Assembly (NCBI RefSeq): GCF_025698545.1
Contig: NC_068575.1
Location: 46,137,980-46,201,979 of the forward strand
Direction of reading: 5' to 3'
Source of the DNA: Gossypium raimondii
Taxonomy: Eukaryota; Streptophyta; Magnoliopsida; Malvales; Malvaceae
DNA: 64,000 bases
Shown piece after piece: positions 30,801 to 41,840 of the stretch (the stretch's first letter is position 1; every line of letters begins with the position of its first letter). The translations under genes and the position numbers were made by a program. A model generated the notes under the pieces. The model made no database searches. It worked only from the letters and a program-made list of their open reading frames with translations, and had not been told where the DNA came from.

Positions 30801-33800
30801 ATCTGTAAAGTTGAGTCTTCAGAATACAAAATTGTCAATTTGAAAGGGAAAAATGTTCAAGAACTGACTACAATTTACCTAAACTAAGTTTATTGTTTAG
30901 GTCTACTCTCAGTTTATTGTTCAGGTCTACTCTTCAGTATTTAGAGTTTGGTTCTTCATAACTTTCTTAGGAGGTGAGTTTGGTTGGTCTGGTACAGAAT
31001 CAACCATCCTGAGATCTAGTCATATAAATAGCCTTCAGTGTACACCTTTTCTCAACAATATTTTCATGCCTTTTAAACTGTTATGTCTTTATTAATGCAT
31101 GCATGCATTTATGTATACGTGCATTAAATTTTATCTTCTTACTTTGACGTCATTTTCTTATCACTCTTGGGAACTACTCATTATTACATTTTCAGGTTGA
31201 TGGTTACCTTCACAATGAGGAGGAGAAGCATTTCAAAAAGATCATTTGGGAAGAAATGAACCGGGAATATGTTGAGGTGATTTGAACCATGACTTTGTTA
31301 AGTACAACATTATTTTGGCCTCCTCTACTCTAATCTCACAGATTAAATGCAATATTCATGCATTGGCATGTGCTCAAGTAAGGGCATTGGAAAAGCATTT
31401 TGTATCTTTCTAGTTAAAAACATACATAAGAGGATGATTTCTCCTTGAAGAACAATTCAGATATATTTGACTATTGAAAAGACGGACTTTTAGATGGTTT
31501 TTCTCATACTTTTGGTCAAATTGAGCCCTGAATCTGTGAAATTGTTTGATATAATTTATTTGAGTCTCAGTGCATTTGTGTATTAGAAGGTAAATGGAAA
31601 ATGCAACTCGACTTTCCTTTCATGAATTTATTGAATAAATAAATAAACCTAGCTAGTTACAGGAACTTAATCATACTGCAATCTTTGCAGGAACAAGCAG
31701 CCAAGGAAGCAGCTGCAGCAGCAGCTAAGGAGGCTTGCATGGCCAACTATGATAAATGCCCAGAGGATCTCCAAGCTGCACAGAAGCTTGCTGCAGATGT
31801 TGCAGAACTAGTGGCAAAATCTAGAAAGGTGATTCTTGAATATCAAGAAAAATTGGAAGTTTCCTGATTTCTGAAAATTATATCAAGAGAAATGCAAGCC
31901 ACCTCTTGTACTTTATTACTTATTGTTAAGATAGTCATGGAAGGCAATATCTAAAAGGCTAAAATGAAAATGCAAAACAAACTATAAATGGTACCACACG
32001 TAATAGCTGGATTGCATGCACTTAATTCTTGATCTCTATTTCAGCTGACTTTTGCCACTTTGGCTTGATGCAAAGTTTGTCTTTCTTTTTTAATTATGAG
32101 CATTGTTCTAAGCTTAGCAATTAGCATGTTGCAAGATGTAATTCTTATGTCCAACCATGATCGTCTTTAGATTATGGTACTTATCTTTTTAAGATATATT
32201 GTTTCCAGAAATCTTTCCTCTATTTTAGCTTGTTTTTCTCTCTTTTTTTTTTTGGTTTGCTTTTGTTATATTAACAGGAGAGGCAACAAAAGCGAGCTGC
32301 TGAAGAAAAAGATGCAGGTCCTGCTCAGACTGCTGCCGAGGCAACCCGGCGAATGCTGGTTAGGAAGGTATTAGATAGCCTTTCTTTCTTGTTTTGGCCT
32401 AAGGGGTACCGCGTGGCTGAATAGATTTGTGATTATGATGAAACTGCACTTTGAAATGGGAACATTGTAGTGTTATAGTAATTAAGATCTAAAGTAATTT
32501 TGGGTTAATGAAACTAAAACTAATAATAATCTCTCCAGAGGGCTGTAAAATTGCCTCATTATTCTGTAATTTTAAAATAATAAGCAATCAAAAGATTTAG
32601 GTCTTTTTTTAAAAAAGAAAAAAGGAAATCCCTTTTACACAAGACTTTACTGAAAAGAGCTTCATCTTTGTTGGAAGAATATGGTTGAACAGGTTAAGAA
32701 ACTAAATACTACAATATTGTCTCTTGTTTTTTCACCAGAAGACATCAAAATTTGTTAATATATCACTTTCTTGGCTTGTATAAACATTATGCAATTCAAA
32801 ATTTTTAGGATGCCTGGAATTTGTTTGTTAAAATAATGTCAAAAGTTGGCTTCTTATTTAATCCCATCAGGCAATTACCTAACTGAAATGGAAACCTTGA
32901 ACAGGAGATTAATCTGATACTCCTTTTGCAGACAATCTCAATGAGATTTAAAAGTTAGTAGACAGATTAGCTATATGCCTTGATAACCACCCCGGAGTCG
33001 AACAAAGTGATCCTGAAAATGAAATGCTGATTTTGCTTGGATCCATTTGACAGGCCTAGCATTCACGCATTTCTGCAATCTACAGTTGTTGTCATAATCA
33101 TGCATTTGTTTAGGTTCTATAATTTTTTAAGTGTTTCATGCACGTATGGATGTTTACTAGTAAAACTGTCATTTTAGTACTTTATATGGATTCTACTAAC
33201 CGAATTGCTTAACTTTTGCCTTGAATGCTTATACTTGTATTGGTTCTGTGCAGAGATTAAGTTCAAAAATAAACTATGATGCATTGGAGAAGCTCTTTGA
33301 TGACCCGGTATGTTTATGCCTAATTTGTTTTAATGTTTCAAATTGATTGTTAGACCGTAGACACGAACTTACAAACAAATACTTGGTAATTTCTTTTGTA
33401 TCCCTTATTGTATTTGACAAAGACTTATTCATTTGGGTGGTATGATACCTATGTTACTCCGACTTGGAAGTGTTGGATATGATTATTCTCAACGCGTCAA
33501 CCTGGATACTTCAGAGTCGGACTAACATAGGGTTGCTTTAGAGGGATTTGTTTTTTAAAAAACAAAAAAACTTCATGAAGTTATCTTAGGATTTCTTTGG
33601 TATAACAGGTTACAGAGAAACCCAAGAAACAAAGAATAGAATCAAATTCAGATGAAAAGGAGGAGAAGGCTTCTAAAATTGGCAAAGAAGGTGATTTAGA
33701 AGATGAATATAACGACAATGATGATGATGGATATGGAGGAATTTTTTACGGTGACACTGAATATGAGTATGAGGATAATTATGATTACGATGGATATTGA
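24877..33800 (+). CDS. BRF1: TFIIIB subunit BRF1 (B-related factor 1), 19 exons
   Basis: BRF1 links TBP and RNA polymerase III at tRNA and 5S rRNA promoters in the nucleus. My exons: 24877-24938, 25038-25119, 25512-25584, 25851-25939, 26034-26110, 27110-27166, 27290-27402, 27524-27603, 27696-27782, 28522-28602, 29112-29273, 29388-29492, 30113-30164, 30266-30384, 31196-31276, 31691-31828, 32278-32367, 33254-33307, 33609-33800. All are GT-AG and all phases fit, giving 597 aa. Residues 1-30 form the zinc ribbon (YCNNC...CTFC). Two cyclin-like repeats follow (SLKTGLLIDEYSDDVANVAL; AACLYLACRQKGKPFLLID; GAALYISALSHGLKFSKSKI). The BRF1-specific block is VDGYLHNEEEKHFKKIIWEE. An Ala-rich helix, basic KRLSSKINYDALEKLFDDP and an acidic Asp/Tyr-rich tail end the protein. 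It is intact and unrelated to its receptor-kinase neighbours. Confidence 0.93.
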
Positions 33801-36134
33801 ATTGTCTTTTATGTTGGAGTTGGGTGAATTCTTATATTCGGAACTCTACTCGTAGAGCAAAAGAAGCAAATGGCGTTAGTAAAGAGGGAGTTAAAACTGC
33901 AGTCATTAGTGATAGTTTTACTCTTGAGGAGACACTAGGATGGACGGTGAGAATAATGATTTTATTGAAATTGAATATATTCTATAGGTGGGTTTTAATC
34001 AAACATGGAAACTTCTTGAGTTTTAGCCCAATTATCAGCTTCTCAAGTTTGACGGCATTGTATAATATTTAACACGTATTTTTATATTAAGCAAGTAAAA
34101 TTTATAACGTTTATGAAATTCCAAATTAAATGGCAAGAAATAAAAATTATAGCACTAAAAAGAGTTATATTACATTTGACAAATAAATTTATTTAAACAC
34201 ACGTTGCTGGAATTGTGGGTTCTTCATGCAATACAAAAGTGGCAGGTTTTACCAGTTTGCAACATAATTAACGATTTTTATAGCATACAATTAAATTGCT
34301 AATGGTATCTCATTCCCTTTATATTGATTATTTATTTAATCCCACATGACAAAATCGACTATAAATACCATTCTTCAGTCTATCAGAAACTTGAGGTAAT
34401 GTGTTCCCATCTAAATTTATGTTTCTCATTTTAAATCCAACCATTTTCAATAATGTGAAAATTACAAATATTAATTTAAATTGTATTTGTTCAAAAGGAG
34501 ACATACATCACCATATTAATTACTTTTAAATTTCTACACACTAAAACTATGCAATAGGAGATATTATTCAATACAACCATGTTGTGGAGTGTCATTCATA
34601 TTTTGGATAAAATTACGGTTGATGTCCGAATGAAGAAGAGCCAGCATCTTGATGACACGATACCGACATCATGACAAGAGGTTTTTCCATGTCTCGACGA
34701 CATGATGAAGGGCACCTCGCATGCCACGTCACGGCGTGGCGACATATTCCATACTTAATCTGATTTCTTCTCTTAGTTAAACTTTGTTACATATTTCCAA
34801 TTTAACTCTAATTATTCTAGAGATATTCTAGTCACATTTGTACACGAAATTCAACCTATAAATAGGCCTTAAGAATAACAACAACAAAATTAAGGGAGAG
34901 TTTATGAGAATTTCGAGGAATTTTTGTATTTTGATTTTTGCTATCAAGTTTTCTTTACCCGTGATTTGTTTTATCCACATAGATTTTGTATCTAATTTTC
35001 TCGATTTTCGTTTGTGTTTGTTGCATAATTCGGGTTTGATTTAATACATGCTTTACTCGATTTTTTGGTTTTATTTCTTTTAAAAGTACTTTCTATTTTA
35101 ACAATTTTATTTTCGTCTTAAATAATATTCAATAAAATAGTAAAATAACTTCTAATTCAAAAACAAATATTTTCAAAAATAACAACAAATAAATTTAAGA
35201 GTGTTAACTGTTGGACTTGAATTTTAAAATCCAAAAAGTAAAGAAACTATAATTCTTATAAATAAAAATATAAAACTAAATTTCAAATTTATGAATAGTA
35301 TCCTATCATACAGGGCAAAGCCAAACAAATTTTTTGGGGACACAACTAAATTGTATATTTTTACGATAGTAAAACACAATTTTACCATTTTAATAACCTA
35401 TATCTTTATAAATTTTAAAGGATTAAATCAAATTTTTATCATTTTGAGAGTATCCAAAATTTAATTTTATCATTACTAATTTAAAATTTTATAAATTTTC
35501 CATTTTAGAACTTAGTGGATTCGCCGCTGCTCTCATACATAGATAATCTAAAAAATGATACTTATTTCTTAAACAATATATTATTAAAAATGTATTAAAC
35601 ATTGATTAAAAATTCAATACCTTTTAAACATATTTTATTTTTTAATTATTGATATTATCATAGAATTCCAATTTATATTAGAATTGTTAATTATTCATTC
35701 ACAACCTCGCCATAATCTTATAAACATTTATTAAAAATTGAAATTAAATAAATATTAGTTAAAGACTCAAATTGCGTAAATGTTTATTAAAAATTGGATA
35801 ATTTTAGCACTTTTAAAATTGTTAAATAACTATATTTACAAATATAAAATTAATTCATGTTTTAAAACTAATTTAAAATATTGTTTTATGTATTAATTTA
35901 AATTTATTTTAATTATTAATTTCTTTTTAAATTTAGATTGACTATGCATTTATATTATTTTAAAAACTATCAAGATTTTACATACTATATATTTATATTG
36001 TTATGTTTTAATTTCTCAATCAGAATATTTTTGAAAGGTTACAATTTTTGTAACAATTTTTGAAAAATATATATAACATATTTTAATTAATTTATACAAT
36101 TAAATTCGTGCATCGCATGGGACGAAAATACTAG
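33801..36134. other. intergenic, AT-rich, with LTR-like remnant
   Basis: The BRF1 3' UTR occupies the first 300 bases or so. At about 34620-34960 there is an LTR-like piece with GCCACGTCACGGCGTGGCGAC and a TATA-type CCTATAAATAGGCC (34857). The rest is AT-rich non-coding sequence without a gene. Confidence 0.45.
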
Positions 36135-36850
36135 TTATAAAATATATTTTAAGATTACATGTTATAATTATACGAAATCTTATAATTAAAATTAATTATT
36201 ACATTCATAAACAATAACAATAATAGAAATTTAAATAATCTGATTTTCGATTGCGTCTTAACTTAGTTGATATTGACATTGTTGCTAGTGAAAGAGGATG
36301 GGGTTTGAGCGTGTTAAAACACATTTATACTCTTATTTAAGAGTTAGGAACTAATTATAGGTAATTTTAGGAATTATATATTGCACTTTTAACAAGTGTG
36401 TGTGGGGCAATTTGATTTTGTTAAATCAAATACCATTTAGGAAAGCTATATAATGATTCGTCCTACAAAATTAAAAGTTCGGAATTTGGGTTCGGTTTAA
36501 GCTCCATTGAGTTTTAGTTTTAAAGGCAAACTATATTGAATGTCACTAAATTATTTGTAAGTTTACATTTTGATTATTTAACTTTAAAAAGTTACAAAAT
36601 GACCATTGAATTATTCAAAACTTTTCATTTAAGTGACAAGACTGTTGAAATCGTTGTTGTACAACCTTCTCTGTTCAATTGTCTGCACCAATTGAGAGCT
36701 TTCTTTCTTATTCTCTTTTACAATAATTCGGTGTTTTTTTTTTCATGAAACAGTTTTGAACATCATAAATCTCCAAGTTAAAATCTAAACAACTTTATTC
36801 TCCGATCATTGACACCAATTGATGGATTGACTTGGATTTAAGATATGTTC
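36135..36850. repeat. segment duplicated at 53549-54150
   Basis: The blocks ATATATTTTAAGATTACATG, CAACAAGTGTGTG...GGGGCAATTTGATT and ATTCGTCCTACAAAATTAAA recur in the same order at 53549-54150 with substitutions and indels. The copies share the left end of the MITE at 36524. This is an old segmental duplication. Confidence 0.75.
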
Positions 36851-37031
36851 TTTTACTCTTCAATATGTATTGATCTATCGTACCGGTCGTCGAATCATAA
36901 CTTGAAACTCACTAGCCGGACTTAAAATAAACAAAAAACTTAACAACCCAATGATTTAAATAAAATTTTTTGAGTAATTAAGTGATGGTTTTGTAATTTT
37001 TAAAATACTAATAGTTTAGTTAATTTTGCCT
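36524..37031. mobile_element. MULE-type MITE with 9-bp TSD
   Basis: The 508-bp element starts AGGCAAACTATATTGAATG and ends TTAGTTAATTTTGCCT. Its ends are inverted repeats (AGGCAAA). It is flanked by the 9-bp direct repeat TAGTTTTAA at 36515-36523 and 37032-37040. No coding capacity. Confidence 0.8.
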
Positions 37032-37449
37032 TAGTTTTAATGCGTGAGATCAGCTGGAAATAAAGATTAAACTGCTTGATTATGTTGAGTTAAGCTCTTT
37101 TAGTTAATAAAGAATGAATTTGGTTCCCATGATTCTGGGATACTCGAATGAGACTCCACTAATGCCCAACCTGAATTCAAATATTTTGCATAAATGTCTG
37201 GCTTACACCTGATCCATGTTTTGGTTGTCCAATCATCTCCCTGCAGTTTCCATCTAATTCTCCATTTCAACTTTTTGTCTTCTTCCAATAGCTTATATAC
37301 ATAGACTTTGGCAACACTGTAAAGTCAAGATTCCAAGATGTTAATCTAGAAATTCCATGTATCCGCTTGCAATTTCCTGTATATTTCCAGACTTGAAGTA
37401 TCACTACTATCATTTACTTTAATATATAAAATGGTTTCAACGCTGTAAG

Positions 37450-37577
37450 TTCACACTTAATAATATATTATTGCCATGGTAGGCTACCGAAATTTCCATA
37501 GACTGGCGCTTAATGGTGTCATATAACAGAGGTTTCCTTTGGAAAATTTTCAACTTTGAATTAGTCAAATACCAACT
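37450..37577. repeat. promoter segment of gene D, duplicated at 57702-57833
   Basis: TTCACACTTAATAATATATT, GCCATGGTAGGCTACC and GAATTAGTCAAATACCAACT recur with few changes at 57702-57833. It lies 100-230 bases upstream of the gene D start codon and marks tandem duplication of LRK10L-2 genes. Confidence 0.8.
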
Positions 37578-37676
37578 ATTTGATCATGAAGATCAACACC
37601 AATTCACTTTCAGACGCTCATTTTATATCCAGCTACTCTCAGTTTCTTTCCCTCATGCTCTCCATCCTCTCCGACA

Positions 37677-40600
37677 ATGCCATCCAAGTTTTCGTTCACC
37701 ATCATCATCATAAGCTTGGTCCTGATCCTTTCTCCAAAACCAGTGTTTTCGAATAATTATTTGAGCTGCAGTGTCCGATCTAGTTGCGGAAATATTTCGG
37801 ATATCGGTTACCCTTTCTGGGGATTGGATCGGCCGGAAAGTTGTGGATATCCTGGATTCAAGCTCAGCTGCAGTGAAAGTGAGCTAGAAATCACAATCAG
37901 CTCTGCAACATACCGAGTTCTTGCAATAAACAAGGAATCACAAACACTTCATGTCTCTAGAACCGATTACAGTGAGAATCTTTGTCCCACTCATCTCATC
38001 AACTCCACTTTTGAAAGTGAAACCAGTCCTTTTCGACAAAACGGGGATAGTCAGGATATAAGGCTGTATTATGGTTGTCAGCCTCTCACAGCTCCACAAA
38101 ATCTCACATCAATTCTCGGGATTTCCAATCAATTCGACTGCACAATAAACAATACAAAGATCGTAGGTTATTATGTGACAAGGGAATTCGCGGGAACTGT
38201 CACCGGCAATTTCCTGAGATCTTGCAGTAACAGTGTGATTATTCCAGTCCCGAATTCCCAAGTTCCGTCACTGGAGGAAGGCCGGGATCCAGATGATTTG
38301 GAAGAAGCGGCTAAAATTGGGTTTCAGCTGTGGTGGTCTGCAGATGATACCCGTTGTAATAATTGTGTAAACAAAGGTGGGCAGTGCGGGCGTAACCTCG
38401 TCTCAGGTGGATTTGAATGTTACTGCTCAGATGGCGACGTTTGTTCCCCAGGTACAATCTTTGTTCTTTGCTGTACCTGTTGAAATATCTCTTGGAGTGG
38501 GATTTAAGTGGTACGATTTCGGTTCCCAGAACCCAGTGTTTTGGGGAAACCCCAAGCCAGAAACTTGGGAATTGGATGCCATTAAAGTTGACCCAGTTCC
38601 CATTTGTTTTTCCCTACCCATTGACCTACTCCAAAAATACCACCTTCAATGTTGTTTATTCATCAGCCAATAATAAGTGTATTGCATATTTCATTTACAG
38701 ACTCCAAATCCAAATTCAAATTCAAGTGGAAGCTATTCATAGGTATGAAACAATTACTTTCTCTCTCTTACATACACAAAACTTGAAATTACAAAAATAT
38801 TACTAATTACGTATAACAAACTTCAAGATTTTAATTGATGCGTGTGGAACAGTTGTAATCAATACGTATTCTGTCCCCATATGTTTTTATAGACACTCAT
38901 GCTTTACTTACATTTGAATATTAGATAATTTTAGGATATTAAATTGAAAAATCAAAATAGAAGAAATGGATGAAACAATCTGGAGTAGTTATTGATAAAA
39001 CCGGATGTTTTTAAATATCCATGCCATCATAGGGCGGAGGTTAATGGCACAATCTCCCCTTCATTATCATTTCATATGTTAGCCATTATTAAAATTATAG
39101 GATTATTGTTTATTTTACTCTCTTTTTTTTTCAAAATTCCAAAGTAATCTTTTTCTTCGGATAATATTAACTCATTTTTACTATAGTTTAACTGGATTTC
39201 AAAGTAATAATGAAAATATGTATCATTGATTGAATAACTTATATTTTTCCTTATAAATTAATGGCGATCTTTTATTTGTTACAATTAGCATCTATTAATA
39301 ATCGTTATTGTGGTTTTGAGTACCAAGGTTCGAGATTCATCATGTGTAATTGTATATGCGGGTATCTGAGTTTCATTACATGCGATTGCCATGTGTGTGT
39401 TTTAATTCAGTTTGTTAGCTTTAGTTTAAATTGTACAAGTTCTTAGTCCATTTGTACTTATAATTATTTGATTCAATTTTGTGGTTACTCGACAGTATGT
39501 GTTGAAATAGTTTGATACTCATAATTACTTAGACATATATTTATATTGTACTTGTAACACTTTAAAAAAATTACCCTATTTGAATTTAGTATTATTTATC
39601 AAGTAACATTAGTTCAACAAAAATAATACATAAAACCCATTAAAACAAATAATAAATCTTTATGAGACTACTTTGGTGTTTTAGTTTTTTTTTTAAATAA
39701 AAATTTTTCTAATTATTTATTAACATTTTTCTAGATTTCTAACAAACTATGCATGTTGTTATTATTTCAGTGTTTTCCACTGCTCTATTATTTTTCTCTT
39801 ATCTTAAATGTTTCACTTACTTTCTCTATATATTATATCTCCAATTGATTGTTTATTTGACCCAATTCCATGAGCAGGATTGGCAGCGGCTATAACCATT
39901 GCCATATGCTTCGTTGTCTTGTGGCTCAAAAGAAAATGGTTACCGAATCAAGGAAACAAGAATCAGGATGGCAGGATTGAGGCATTCATCAAAAAGTTTG
40001 GTTCTCTTACACCAAGGCGGTATTCTTATGCAGAAATAAAAAAAATGACAAATAAGTTCAATGATAAACTAGGTCAAGGAGGATATGGCAGTGTATACAA
40101 AGGGAAATTGTCTGAAGATCGTTTTGTGGCAGTCAAAATTTTAAGTGAATCAAAAGGAAACGGGGAGGATTTCATGAATGAAGTGGCTAGCATTAGTAGA
40201 ACTTCTCATGTTAATATCGTGAGTCTACTTGGCTTTTGTTTTGAGAGATCAAAGAGAGCTTTAGTTTATGAATTTATGCCCCATGGATCCTTAGATAGGT
40301 TTATTTATGATAGAAGATTGCATCATCAAAGTTGTCAATTGGAGTGGAGAACCTTGTATGACATTGCACTTGGCATCGCTAGAGGACTCGATTACTTGCA
40401 TCAAGGTTGCAACACAAGGATCTTACATTTCGACATAAAACCTCACAACATCCTTTTAGATGAGAACTTTTGTCCCAAAATCGCTGATTTCGGTTTATCT
40501 AAATTATGTGAAAGAAAGGAGAGTATCATTTCCATGACTTGTGCTAGGGGAACAATAGGTTATATTGCTCCAGAAGTGGTTTGTCGAAACTTTGGTGGAG

Positions 40601-40968
40601 TTTCTTATAAATCTGATGTCTATAGCTATGGAATGATGGTCCTTGAAATGGTGGGAGGAAGAAAAAATATTGATGTTGGAGTGTCTCAAACTAGTGAAGT
40701 ATATTTTCCGTCTTGGATTTATAAGCATCTTGATCAGTCTATGAACTTGAATCTTAATGGAGTAATACTTGAAGAAGAAGAAGAAGAAATAGCAAGGAAG
40801 TTGATTATTGTGAGCCTTTGGTGCATTCAATCTTATCCATCTGATCGACCATCGATGACTAAAGTGATAGAAATGTTACAAGAAAATCTTCAATCATTGA
40901 TAATTCCACCTAGACCTTTTGTATCTTCTCCTGTAAGATCTCCTAAAAGTTTAGAACATCAACAATAA
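37677..40968 (+). CDS. LRK10L-2 (LEAF RUST 10-like) receptor-like kinase, gene D, intact
   Basis: Three exons: 37677-38451, 38701-38742 and 39878-40968, phase 1 at both junctions, 635 aa. The signal peptide is about residues 1-25 (FTIIIISLVLILSPKPVFS). GUB_WAK_bind follows (SSCGNISDIGYPFWGLDRPE), then the WAK_assoc Cys module (CNNCVNKGGQCGRN, CYCSDGD). The mini-exon brings SKFKFKWKLFI, leading to the transmembrane helix (about 270-290). The kinase has the Gly-loop GQGGYGSV (about 338), the Lys of VAVK (about 359), HFDIKPHN (Asp about 458; Phe in place of the Arg of RD kinases), DFGLSK (about 476) and GYIAPE. It is predicted to be a plasma-membrane Ser/Thr kinase of the family that includes wheat Lr10 and Arabidopsis LRK10L. 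No lesion was seen. It has no PR domain, so it shows the ancestral layout for units A-C. Confidence 0.92.
38701..38742 (+). other. juxtamembrane mini-exon of gene D
   Basis: 42 bp between TTTACAG and ATAG|GTATGA, phase 1 on both sides, too short for simple ORF finding. It supplies the basic residues and start of the transmembrane helix. Homologous mini-exons exist in units B and C. Confidence 0.75.
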
Positions 40969-41497
40969 TTTAGGCTTAGTAAAAAAGGTTGCAACAATTC
41001 AAAATGTGCTGACAATTTTAGATGATGAAATAATCCTCTCTTTTTTTATCGTATGAATTAAATTGATTTTAATCAATACATTTTGTTTCATATAAAATTA
41101 TATAAAGCATTACGATAGATTATCGGTTGGAACAATGATTATTGATAAATAAATAATAACGATGAATTTGAATAATTTTTTGTCTTAATTTGAGAGAGAT
41201 TAAGAAATCATCGATTTGCTTGCTAGAGTGAGAAAAACGACAAAATTAAAAAGAGCATAATAAAATATGAAAGGAATATAAATTTTAAATAAAAATGATT
41301 ATTTCTAAAAAATAATCACTTTAAATTAGAATAAAGAGGAGAGAAAATGATAAGGTAAAAGTTAAGTGTCTATTTTATAAAATTATGTATTTTTTAAAAT
41401 TTATTATTTCTCTTATTTTTCAATTTCACTAAACATTGAAAGGAAAAACAATATTTTTTTATTGGTTTATCCTACGAAGCTAATATAGGAAAGAAAT

Positions 41498-41840
41498 ATG
41501 TCAAAATTCACAAAGTGGAATAAAGTTGAAATGCAAAGAAAATTCCCAAATTTAAGAGCTTTGGAGAAAAATTGCAACTTAGACCTGAGTCATAAATGTC
41601 TAGCATTAGCAAATGATAGCAATATCTATCAACATGAATGTTCATATATTGCCAATGTTTCAATTCTTCAAACTTCATTGGAAGGACTTTGCAATCTATC
41701 CTTGGAAACAAGATTCAAGGTGCAATGAAGGAAGGGGGATGTAGAAGCATGTAGGAAGTGCACTTCTTCCTGCGGAGCCTGCAGTTTTAAAGATCAAACA
41801 TTCCTTTGCTACTACCCACATGGATATTGGAGTTGGATGG
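41498..41840 (+). pseudogene. WAK_assoc ectodomain fragment E, left part
   Basis: The frame from about 41630 reads CSYIANVSILQTSLEGLCNL, then ETRFKVQ, stop, and after it ACRKCTSSCGACSF and FLCYYPHG. This matches the WAK_assoc part of unit C ([15 protein letters not shown]...[13 protein letters not shown]). It is broken by a TGA at 41726-41728, and then by a 2.7-kb LTR. The 34 bases after the LTR (44518-44551) look like the exon end, with a donor CCAG|GTATGC. No kinase remains. Confidence 0.65.

Noticed and set aside
37100-37288. Minus-strand open frame just upstream of gene D
   Set aside because: Short. The Trp-rich peptide suggests a possible old exon, but there is no second exon or copy to support it.
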